The position numbers were made by a program, and so were the translations under genes. Shown in pieces: positions 1-7,954 of a stretch of 52,733 bases of DNA. A model generated the notes under the pieces. That model was not told the DNA's origin and made no database searches. It saw nothing but the letters and a program-made list of their open reading frames with translations. The stretch covers positions 1 to 52,733 of the forward strand of contig JAUUZQ010000011.1 in the NCBI GenBank assembly GCA_030589895.1. Reading direction: 5' to 3'. This DNA is from Bacteroidales bacterium (GTDB taxonomy: Bacteria; Bacteroidota; Bacteroidia; Bacteroidales; GCA-2748055). Position 1 is the stretch's first letter, and each line of letters begins with the position of its first letter.

Positions 1-1
1 A

Positions 2-283
2 AGTCTGGAATTAGAAAACCTGACAGAATATAAGGTTCGTTTTGATCCTGTTCTGTCTTACGACAATCCGGGCAGAGGTGATAATATTGATATGGTTTAT
101 AATTCTCATATAGGCTTTCTGCATCCTGATGAGAACCTGGTATATAATTGCGTCATGATCCGCGATCAAATTACAGTTACAGATTATCCGCAGAAAAATG
201 ATTTCCCGGGAATGAAAGGAATGCCGGATGGTATTATTTTAAACTTTGCAGGAGTTGTTGCAAAGCATATATCAGCGTTATAA
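2..283 (+). pseudogene. N-terminal-domain fragment of a GH50-type glycosidase, ended by an in-frame TAA
   Basis: The frame is open from the left edge and stops at a TAA at 281-283. The same frame then stays open to 2080 and encodes a GH50 catalytic region. The fragment has no motif that I recognise by itself. Near its end it reads KGMPDG, which matches RGLPGG in the N-terminal domain of the intact GH50 paralogue at 5872-7944. The distance from this motif to the shared FPF/GQY block is the same in both genes (60 codons from the G, counting the TAA as one), although the residues between are weakly conserved. I infer that this is the N-terminal accessory (carbohydrate-binding-like) domain of the downstream gene, cut off by a nonsense codon. 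The alternative is the C-terminal end of an unrelated gene. Confidence 0.55.
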
Positions 284-2080
284 ATAATTCTTCCGGAACA
301 AGACTTTGATCAGAAAGTTCTCTTAAAAAGAGTTTTTAAGAATCGACCGGCTTTACCTGAATTATATAAGAACAGCAAAGAGGCCTTTTTTCCATTTATC
401 AATAAGTACGGGCAATATAAGCACGCAACATGGGAAGGGAAAATTACTAATGACAGCCAGTTTGTTGAAGCGATAGAACAAGAAGCGGAAGACCTTGCGG
501 CCCATCCCGGTCCTGATGAATGGAACCGCTTTGGAGGATTTGCAAATGGACCCAAATATGAAGCGACGGGACATTTCAGGACCATGAAAATAAATGACAG
601 ATGGTGGATCATTGATCCCGATGGTTGCCTGTTCTGGTCGGCAGGAGTGAATAGTGCAGGGAAGCTGGTGGTTGCCACTCCCCTGGAAGACAGGAATCAT
701 TTTTTTGAAGGCATACCCGAAAAAAGCGCTGAAACCGAAATCCTTTATAGTGGAAGTTCCTATAAGCATGGGTTAGCCAACCTCTATCGTAAATATGGAG
801 AGAGTAGTGAGGAGGAATATCTTGCTGTCTCTTTAAAACGCATGAGAAGCTGGGGGCTCAATACCCTGGGAGGATGGTCTAATGAAACAGTTGGTCAACA
901 TCCCGACAACATCAAGTTGCCATATACGGTTTATATAGGCTCTGTTTATCCGGGTATCAACGATAAGTTTCCGGATGTTTTCGATCCTCGCTGGATATCA
1001 AACGTTGAGAATTTTATCGAAGAAAAGGCAGCCTTCGTGAAGGATGATCCTTATTTTTTCGGATTCTTTATCAATAACGAAATTAAATGGGGTACTCCCT
1101 TTAGCCTTGCAAAAAATTCCTTGGAAAAAGATGGTGCAAGCGTTGGGAAGCAAGTGTACGTTGACTTGTTGCAACAGCGTTTGACATCAATAGATTCCTT
1201 TAATGAAATAACAGGAGCAAGCCTGAGTAGCTGGGATGAATTGCTGAATTCAGTGCTCAATACTCAAGGGCTTGATATTTATGCCTTGAAGGATATTAAT
1301 GTTGAGCATTACAATAATATGTGTGAGGTCTATTTCAAAACTACTCGGGATTTTATTGATCTATACGCTCCCGGAAAGATGTACCTGGGATCCCGTTGGC
1401 ATGGTACTCACAAGAATATTTACAACATGACAGTGGCAGCAAAGTACCTGGATATATTCTCTTTTAACGCCTATGAAAATGAAGTTGAATTTTATCCATA
1501 CCCTCCTGAAGGTATTGACATGCCATTTATTATCACAGAATTCAATTTTGGAGCATTAGACAGAGGTAAGTTTTTTACCGGTCTTGGCTATGCTTCCGAT
1601 CAGCGAAATAGAGGTGAGAAATACGTGAATTTTATCGAGGGAGCATTGCGCAATCCCAACTGTGTGGGAGCACATTGGTTTATGTGGGCCAATTCAACCA
1701 CTGCAGGACGGGGAAATGGTGAAAATGCAAATTGTGGTTTGGTCTCTGCGACCGATCAGATTTATTATGATCTTATTTCTTATATGCGGGAGATAACTTA
1801 TCACTTGTACACTTATGGTACAGGTAATTCAAATATAGTTTTAGATTCACGGAGTCATAAAGAAATATACGCATACCCTAATCCGGTAGAATCACAACTA
1901 TATGTAGAGATGATTCATCCTGTTCTACAAGGAGAAATTTATAGTCTGGATGGAAAGTCGGTGTGGAGTGGCCATATTACAGATGGGATCATCAATGTAG
2001 CAGATCTCACTGCAGGTGTCTACATACTTCGAATAAAAGACGATAGCTACAGTAGTATTAAATTTGTGAAGAGCTCTTGA
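284..2080 (+). CDS. GH50-family (beta-agarase-like) glycoside hydrolase with T9SS tail; 5' part interrupted
   Basis: GH50 enzymes are clan GH-A beta-agarases and related galactanases that usually release disaccharides from agar-type galactans. The frame is open from 284, but the first ATG is only at 584. The translation before that ATG (FPFINKYGQY, ATGHF) already matches the paralogue at 5872-7944, so 584 is not the true start, and no ATG, GTG or TTG lies in frame between 284 and 583. The GH50 core includes RWWIIDPDGCLFW, the probable acid/base Glu in FFINNE (codon 1079) and the probable nucleophile Glu in ITEFNFGALDRG (codon 1538). The last ~70 residues (YPNPVESQLYVE onward) form a T9SS type A sorting domain, so the full protein was probably surface-exposed or secreted. 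It heads the + strand gene cluster, 49 nt before a sulfatase. The gene is probably damaged by the TAA at 281, unless that is a sequence error. Confidence 0.75.
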   Translation: MILPEQDFDQKVLLKRVFKNRPALPELYKNSKEAFFPFINKYGQYKHATWEGKITNDSQFVEAIEQEAEDLAAHPGPDEWNRFGGFANGPKYEATGHFRTMKINDRWWIIDPDGCLFWSAGVNSAGKLVVATPLEDRNHFFEGIPEKSAETEILYSGSSYKHGLANLYRKYGESSEEEYLAVSLKRMRSWGLNTLGGWSNETVGQHPDNIKLPYTVYIGSVYPGINDKFPDVFDPRWISNVENFIEEKAAFVKDDPYFFGFFINNEIKWGTPFSLAKNSLEKDGASVGKQVYVDLLQQRLTSIDSFNEITGASLSSWDELLNSVLNTQGLDIYALKDINVEHYNNMCEVYFKTTRDFIDLYAPGKMYLGSRWHGTHKNIYNMTVAAKYLDIFSFNAYENEVEFYPYPPEGIDMPFIITEFNFGALDRGKFFTGLGYASDQRNRGEKYVNFIEGALRNPNCVGAHWFMWANSTTAGRGNGENANCGLVSATDQIYYDLISYMREITYHLYTYGTGNSNIVLDSRSHKEIYAYPNPVESQLYVEMIHPVLQGEIYSLDGKSVWSGHITDGIINVADLTAGVYILRIKDDSYSSIKFVKSS

Positions 2081-2129
2081 AAGCTCACAATAAAAAGTAT
2101 TGAGATCGGTAATATTAAACTTTGATACA

Positions 2130-3608
2130 ATGATAAGAATAACACTCATTCTAAGCTTGTTTCTTTTTCTACCTGGGAAAGCGGGAGAAAAGGATGTACT
2201 TATGGAGGTGAACAGTGAATCCCCCAGGCCCAACCTGCTGATTATCCATACCGATGAGCACAATCTAAGAACCCTGGGTTGTTACCGGAAAACGATGTCA
2301 GACGAGCAAGCCTATATGTGGGGAGCAGAAGCCATTGTCGAAACGCCCTATATAGACCAATTAGCAGAAGAAGGAGTGATATGCACAAATTGGTACGCTA
2401 CTTCTCCTGTGTGCACTCCATCGAGAGCTTCGATGATCAGCGGATTGTATCCTATCGCAACAGGATCACACAGGAATGACCTGCCATTAAGGGATGGCTT
2501 GATTTCTTTTGCTCAAATACTAAAAGAAAATGGCTATGCAACTTCCTATGTTGGAAAATGGCACCTGGATGGGGATGCAAAACCCGGCTTTGAACCTGCC
2601 AGGAAATTTGGTTTTGAAGATAACCGGTATATGTTTAACCGTGGACACTGGAAGGTGCTGGGTGAAGATGAAAATGGCCCAAAAATTTTAGATAAAATCA
2701 ATCCAAAAGGATGGGTGGAATTTAATCCTGAACTCGCTAATGAAAAATCATTTACTACAGATTTCCTGGTAGACAGAAGCCTTGAAATCATTGAACGTGA
2801 TAAAGAAAAACCCTTCTGCCTGATGCTGTCCTTACCTGATCCACATGGCCCCGACAAGGTGCGCAAACCCTATAGTGAAATGTACACCGGGATGAAGTTC
2901 GAGGAACCTCGTACTGCAAGAGCCAAAGGATATGATTTGCCAGGGTGGAATAAGCAGGACGGTAAAGGCAAAGAACAACGGTTTCTGGAAACCGGAATTG
3001 CGCAATATTATGGCATGGTAAAATGTATTGATGATAATGTTGGACGGATCCTGAACTACCTTGAGGAAGAAGGACTGGACAAAAACACCATCGTGATCTT
3101 TACTTCAGACCATGGGGATCTGATGGGGGAGCATGGCAAGCTCAATAAGGGTTTGCCCTATGAGATGTCGGCCCGGGTGGCCTTTCTTTTAAGATATCCG
3201 GGAAAAGTAAAGCCTGGTAAACAAATACAGAAAGCCTATACCATGGCCGATTTTACTCCAAGCATACTTGGGTTAATGGGGATTGATCAGTCGGATTATA
3301 CTTTTCATGGTTTGGATGCATCCAACGACTTTATAAGCAAGAAGCTTAGCATAAAAGACGATAGAATTGTGTACCTGACAAATGCCTTTGGTCGCTGGGT
3401 GTCTGCAGTCAACAGGCAATATAAGTTGGTGATGTCACCAACGGATAAACCCTGGTTGTTCGATTTGGAGAAAGATCCGGATGAAATGATCAACTTCTAT
3501 AATGATCCTGATTACAAAGAAATTGCTGAGAAGTTTACAACAGAGTTATTTCGGCAGATGGAAATGTATGGTGAGCCTTTGCAAAGAGAAGATATTGTAG
3601 AAGAATAA
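2130..3608 (+). CDS. Family S1 (formylglycine-dependent) sulfatase, no T9SS tail
   Basis: This enzyme hydrolyses sulfate esters, here probably on an algal sulfated galactan or its oligosaccharides. ATG 2130 is preferred over the upstream TTG at 2100 because it places a signal peptide (MIRITLILSLFLFLPGKA) at the N-terminus, giving 492 residues. Visible family features are the metal-site start PNLLIIHTDEH, the formylglycine motif CTPSR with Cys95, GKWHLDG, and the second metal site FTSDHGD with GEH. The Cys must be matured by a sulfatase-maturating enzyme, which is not in this window. The protein ends soon after the sulfatase fold and has no sorting domain, so a periplasmic location is inferred. 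It is a close tandem paralogue of the next gene, sharing blocks such as LGCYR, AYMWG and VETP. The exact substrate position cannot be read from the sequence. Confidence 0.9.
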   Translation: MIRITLILSLFLFLPGKAGEKDVLMEVNSESPRPNLLIIHTDEHNLRTLGCYRKTMSDEQAYMWGAEAIVETPYIDQLAEEGVICTNWYATSPVCTPSRASMISGLYPIATGSHRNDLPLRDGLISFAQILKENGYATSYVGKWHLDGDAKPGFEPARKFGFEDNRYMFNRGHWKVLGEDENGPKILDKINPKGWVEFNPELANEKSFTTDFLVDRSLEIIERDKEKPFCLMLSLPDPHGPDKVRKPYSEMYTGMKFEEPRTARAKGYDLPGWNKQDGKGKEQRFLETGIAQYYGMVKCIDDNVGRILNYLEEEGLDKNTIVIFTSDHGDLMGEHGKLNKGLPYEMSARVAFLLRYPGKVKPGKQIQKAYTMADFTPSILGLMGIDQSDYTFHGLDASNDFISKKLSIKDDRIVYLTNAFGRWVSAVNRQYKLVMSPTDKPWLFDLEKDPDEMINFYNDPDYKEIAEKFTTELFRQMEMYGEPLQREDIVEE

Positions 3609-3620
3609 ATATACATCAAA

Positions 3621-3665
3621 ATGAAGTACTTATTGATTTTGGGATTGCTGATAATAAGAAAATGA
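3621..3665 (+). other. 14-codon leader-like ORF overlapping the next sulfatase start
   Basis: A short frame, MKYLLILGLLIIRK, starts at ATG 3621. Its TGA (3663-3665) overlaps the ATG of the next sulfatase (3662) as ATGA. It looks like a truncated signal peptide. It could be a vestige of a duplicated gene start, a translational coupler, or chance. Confidence 0.25.
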
Positions 3666-5818
3666 AATTCAAACACATGAAAAATCATTATCAACTTCTT
3701 TTGCTTCTGATATTTGCTTCTTCAGCTGTATTGGGCCAAACCAAGCCAAACTTGATAATTATTCACACTGATGAACATAGCTTCAGGACATTAGGTTGTT
3801 ACCGAAATGTACTGACGAATGAGGAAGCCTATATGTGGGGACAAAATACAATCGTAGAAACACCCCATCTTGATGCACTGGCGGATAGAGGCTTACTTTG
3901 CAAAAGTTTTTATGCTACATCACCTGTATGTACTCCCTCCAGAGCCTCTTTCATGTCTGGTTTATATCCCATTAAAACCGGTTCTCCTATAAATGACTAC
4001 CCGCTAAATGATGATGTGATCACTTATGCTGAAATATTGAAGCAGAATGGGTATGCCACATCCTATGTGGGTAAATGGCACCTGGATGGTGAAGACAAAC
4101 CGGGTTTTACGCCACTACGTCATTTTGGTTTTGACGATAATCGTTATATGATCAACAGAGGTCATTGGAAATTATTACAAGATACTCCTGATGGTGTAGA
4201 CCTTATTGGTGACTGGGATGATGAAAACGAAAAATACACCTATGATATTAATGAAGCCACATCAACATCATATACTACCGATTTCCTGTTTGATAAAGCG
4301 ATGGAGATAATTGAAAGAGATAAAGATGAAACGTTTTGTTTAATGTTATCGATCCCTGATCCGCATGATGCAAATGAAGTTAGAGCCCCTTACAATACCA
4401 TGTATTCAGAGATGCATTTTGATACACCACTATCGATGCAGGAAGCACTGAAGGAAAAGCCCAATTGGATTAAAGATGCTAACACAATTACAACAATTCC
4501 CCAAGTGGCATTTTCACAATATTTTGGTATGGTAAAGTGCATTGACGATAATGTTGGAAGAATGATGACTTATCTTGAGCAAAAAGGTTTGTTGGAAAAC
4601 ACGATCGTGGTGTTTACTTCAGACCATGGTGATTTGATGGGAGAGCATGCACAAAAAAACAAAGGATTGCCCTACGAAACATCTGCATGTATTCCTTTTA
4701 TCATAGCTTATCCGGGGCAAATTACTCCCGGAACGGTACTGTCCAAAGCTTATACTGTTGCTGACTTTACCCCAACCATCCTGGGCTTGATAGGAATTAA
4801 CTATACAGACACCGAATTTGATGGAGAAAATGTATCTGCTGATTTTCTCAACAATACTCCACCAGAAGATCCTGATAGAATTGTATACATTACCAATGCT
4901 GGCAGTCGCTGGGTAGCTGCTGTAAATAGTCGCTATAAATTGGTGTTGTCACCTTCCGATCGACCCTATCTTTTTGACCTGGAAACAGATCCTCATGAGA
5001 TAGTGAATTTCTATAATCACCCCGATTATAAAGATATAGCCAATACATTAAAGAGCGAGCTTATACAACAAATGGAACAATATAATGAGCCGCTTTATGA
5101 GGAGGGAACCATCATATATGATTATACTCCTTGTGAGAAAGGAGATAATCCTATATCAAATCCAAGTTTCGAGTGTTTATTTGATGGTTGGGATGTTTCT
5201 GATCTTACTATTGACTTCAATAATTCAACATCAGGTAGTAGTTCGGCTCTTTTTACAAAGAGCTATATCAGACAAATGATTCAGGTTGTTCCTGATACTG
5301 ACTGCGCGATTAGTTTTGATTATAAATACACAGATCTGGGTGAAGGGCTTAGTAACAATGCTCTCGTAATATTCGAAGATGATACGAGAGAAGTTGAAAT
5401 GGCAAAACTCCAGATATCAGGAGATAGTCTGCAATGGACAAATGCATCTGTAGCATTTAATACAGGCGCGAACGATAGCATATTTCTTCAATTAGCACGT
5501 TGGACCACTACTTCCAAAGGACTTTTGAATATTGACAATTTTCAATTTGAAGGAGAACTTGTTCCATCGTCAATATATGAAATTACTGAAGAAACGGTCG
5601 CCAGCAAAATTCTATACGATCTAAATCATATTCGGATCATTGCTCCTGAAAAAATCAGGGTAGTCAGGATGTACGATCTCAAAGGAAGACTTCTTGTTTC
5701 GAAAAATGTGGATGCAGAAAGTGTAGATTTTGATACACAAGCATTAAATCATGGAGTATATATTATAAAATTAGGCTTTGAGGGGAGAAATGAAGTTTGT
5801 AAGATTATAAAAAGATAG
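3662..5818 (+). CDS. Family S1 sulfatase with carbohydrate-binding-like module and T9SS tail
   Basis: This is a 718-residue secreted sulfatase and a tandem paralogue of the gene before it. The signal peptide runs to about AVLGQ at residue 26. The sulfatase domain (about 28-490) shows PNLIIIHTDEH, CTPSR (formylglycine Cys90), GKWHLDG and FTSDHGDLMGEH. After it, NPSFE at about residue 500 begins a ~150-residue beta-rich region that looks like a carbohydrate-binding jelly roll. The last ~75 residues (VRMYDLKGRLL, HGVYIIKL) form a T9SS sorting domain, so the protein is predicted to be attached to or released from the cell surface. The two sulfatases therefore share a catalytic design but probably act in different compartments. 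The start could also be Met6 at 3677; ATG 3662 overlaps the stop of a 14-codon leader-like frame. Confidence 0.9.
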   Translation: MKFKHMKNHYQLLLLLIFASSAVLGQTKPNLIIIHTDEHSFRTLGCYRNVLTNEEAYMWGQNTIVETPHLDALADRGLLCKSFYATSPVCTPSRASFMSGLYPIKTGSPINDYPLNDDVITYAEILKQNGYATSYVGKWHLDGEDKPGFTPLRHFGFDDNRYMINRGHWKLLQDTPDGVDLIGDWDDENEKYTYDINEATSTSYTTDFLFDKAMEIIERDKDETFCLMLSIPDPHDANEVRAPYNTMYSEMHFDTPLSMQEALKEKPNWIKDANTITTIPQVAFSQYFGMVKCIDDNVGRMMTYLEQKGLLENTIVVFTSDHGDLMGEHAQKNKGLPYETSACIPFIIAYPGQITPGTVLSKAYTVADFTPTILGLIGINYTDTEFDGENVSADFLNNTPPEDPDRIVYITNAGSRWVAAVNSRYKLVLSPSDRPYLFDLETDPHEIVNFYNHPDYKDIANTLKSELIQQMEQYNEPLYEEGTIIYDYTPCEKGDNPISNPSFECLFDGWDVSDLTIDFNNSTSGSSSALFTKSYIRQMIQVVPDTDCAISFDYKYTDLGEGLSNNALVIFEDDTREVEMAKLQISGDSLQWTNASVAFNTGANDSIFLQLARWTTTSKGLLNIDNFQFEGELVPSSIYEITEETVASKILYDLNHIRIIAPEKIRVVRMYDLKGRLLVSKNVDAESVDFDTQALNHGVYIIKLGFEGRNEVCKIIKR

Positions 5819-5871
5819 CTTACAAATATGCAAATTAGTTCTAAATGTTAATCAGTAGAAAAGATAAAAAT

Positions 5872-7944
5872 ATGAATGCTAAAGTTCGAAGATATTACAT
5901 GAAGTATATTTTTTTTCTTATCCTGCAATTCAATGCTATTGTGACCTTCTCACAGAATCAGAAGCTGATCGAAATATCATATGATTACCTCTCTGGTTTT
6001 GTAAAGACAGAGAATGCAGGTGTATCTGTGACGCAGGATAATGCCTTACTTATAGAAATGGAGGCTGAAAATCCTCTGGTGGAATTATATGCTCCTGAAA
6101 GTATTTGGGATCTGCGTAATAATACATCCATCGCTTTCGATGTAAGCAATCTGGGAAGTACTTCTGTTATGCTCAATTGCCATATCGATGACCACCAATG
6201 GAACGAAGGAATACTCATCCTGAATCCGGGAGAAAGTGGAGTCATGAGAGTTCTGGTAAAAGGAAATAGTCTGCCTGATGACCACCCACTGACACGTTCC
6301 TACAAGGATATGCGTGGGCTACCCGGGGGTTATGTGTGGCACTGGGTTCCGCTGGATGCCGGGAATGTGAAAAAAATAAAACTCTCACTTGTGAAGCCGG
6401 GCGAGGAGGCTGTATTTTCCATCAGGAATATTGTTGCAGAGGGGGCTCTGCTTGCAAGAAGTTACGAAGACATACAAAAGAGTGCCTTCCCATTTGTTGA
6501 TAGATATGGACAGTACATCGATCGTGAATGGAAAGGGAAAATACACTCCGATGAAGATTTGAAAATTGCAATCGAGAAAGAGAATGAAGATTTACATGCA
6601 CTTCCATCACCTCAGGACAGAAATAAATATGGTGGATGGACCAAAGGAAAAAAGTTTGAAGCCACCGGACATTTCAGGGTTCAAAAGGTGGAAGGCAAGT
6701 GGTGGTTAGTTGATCCGGAGGGATGCCTGTTCTGGTCGCACGGTATTACTGGTGTTGCAAAAGCCGCTGCAACGACAAAAGTGGAAGGAAGGAAGCATTA
6801 TTTTTTAGAACTGCCGGATGAAAGTTTACCTCTATATCAATTTGCAAAACCAAATCAGGGGAAGATTATCACCTTCAATTTCACCGGTGCAAATCTCTAT
6901 TGTAAATATGGACAGGAGTGGAATAAAATTAGCAAAGAGTTAGCCCATAAAAGACTCTGGAGCTGGGGAATGAATACTTTTGGAAACTGGTCTGATCCTG
7001 AAACATATCTGCAAGGATTAACACCCTATACTGTGAGCGTTGGCTTCCCCTGGAAAAAAGTAGGTGGAAAGCTTAAATTCCCAAATGTCTTTGATCCCAA
7101 CTATAAACCGATGCTCGAAAAAGCTTTTGAAAGACATTCCATGACTTGGGAAGATGACTATTGTATTGGCTATTTTGTTGATAATGAATTACACGGGTGG
7201 GGAGCGATTGGAGTCCATGTTCTGACTTCGCCGGATACCGATAATGCGAAAGTGGAGCTGGTAAAGTATTTGACCAATAAATATGGTAAAATCGATATTC
7301 TGAATACAGCCTGGTCAAGTAACTACAATTCCTGGGAATCATTGCTGAACTCAAGGAATAAGGCAAAGGGGAAAGTAGCATTTGCAGACTTGCTTGAGTT
7401 TGAAAAGATAATGGTTGACCTGTACTATAAAACGTGTAGAGATGTCATCAAATCAAAAGCACCAAATAAACTCTATTTGGGTAGCAGACTACATAATCAC
7501 TATTACCCTGAAGACCTGGGTCATCAAAAGTGGATTGTTCCTATCGCTGCGAAATATTGTGACATAATTAGTTTTAACCGCTATCGTTTTGTTCCGAATG
7601 ATTTGATACCACATGATGATTCTATTGATAAACCGATTATCATTGGAGAGTATCACTTTGGTGCCCTTGACAGGGGCATGCTGCATACAGGATTGCGGTC
7701 AGTGCAAAATCAGGAGCAGCGGGGAAGAGCCTATTTCGAATACATTAAAGCGGCATTAGAAAATCCCTTTCTTGTTGGTGCACATTGGTTTCAATATGGA
7801 GAGCAAGCTGTTACAGGAAGAGGAGATGGAGAGAACTACCAGATAGGCTTTCTTGATGTGTGCGATACTCCCTATCAGGAAACTATTGATGCTTGTCGCC
7901 AAATTGGCTATCAGATGTATGAAGTAAGGATGCAATCAAAATGA
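5872..7944 (+). CDS. GH50-family (beta-agarase-like) glycoside hydrolase, intact, no T9SS tail
   Basis: This intact GH50-type enzyme has about 690 residues. ATG 5872 is chosen over ATG 5845 because it leaves a shorter lead before the signal peptide (MKYIFFLILQFNAIVTFSQ); ATG 5899 is also possible. Residues ~25-190 form a beta-rich N-terminal domain (FDVSNLG, MRGLPGG, FSIRNI) typical of GH50 accessory domains. The catalytic barrel follows, with KWWLVDPEGCLFWSHG, the probable acid/base Glu in YFVDNELHG (codon 7186) and the probable nucleophile Glu in IIGEYHFGALDRG (codon 7648). It ends right after the barrel with no sorting domain, so a periplasmic role on imported oligosaccharides is inferred. 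It lies 53 nt after a sulfatase and 10 nt before a lipoprotein gene, consistent with one operon. Agar-type substrates are the best-known for the family, but specificity cannot be proved here. Confidence 0.85.
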   Translation: MNAKVRRYYMKYIFFLILQFNAIVTFSQNQKLIEISYDYLSGFVKTENAGVSVTQDNALLIEMEAENPLVELYAPESIWDLRNNTSIAFDVSNLGSTSVMLNCHIDDHQWNEGILILNPGESGVMRVLVKGNSLPDDHPLTRSYKDMRGLPGGYVWHWVPLDAGNVKKIKLSLVKPGEEAVFSIRNIVAEGALLARSYEDIQKSAFPFVDRYGQYIDREWKGKIHSDEDLKIAIEKENEDLHALPSPQDRNKYGGWTKGKKFEATGHFRVQKVEGKWWLVDPEGCLFWSHGITGVAKAAATTKVEGRKHYFLELPDESLPLYQFAKPNQGKIITFNFTGANLYCKYGQEWNKISKELAHKRLWSWGMNTFGNWSDPETYLQGLTPYTVSVGFPWKKVGGKLKFPNVFDPNYKPMLEKAFERHSMTWEDDYCIGYFVDNELHGWGAIGVHVLTSPDTDNAKVELVKYLTNKYGKIDILNTAWSSNYNSWESLLNSRNKAKGKVAFADLLEFEKIMVDLYYKTCRDVIKSKAPNKLYLGSRLHNHYYPEDLGHQKWIVPIAAKYCDIISFNRYRFVPNDLIPHDDSIDKPIIIGEYHFGALDRGMLHTGLRSVQNQEQRGRAYFEYIKAALENPFLVGAHWFQYGEQAVTGRGDGENYQIGFLDVCDTPYQETIDACRQIGYQMYEVRMQSK

Positions 7945-7954
7945 TACGGAATTT

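Noticed and set aside
310..769. Two overlapping - strand frames opposite the GH50 start
   Set aside because: They are shadows of the GH50 frame, whose translation matches the paralogue.
2100..2129. TTG start ten codons upstream for the first sulfatase
   Set aside because: It would put a polar stretch before the signal peptide; ATG 2130 starts directly with the signal peptide.
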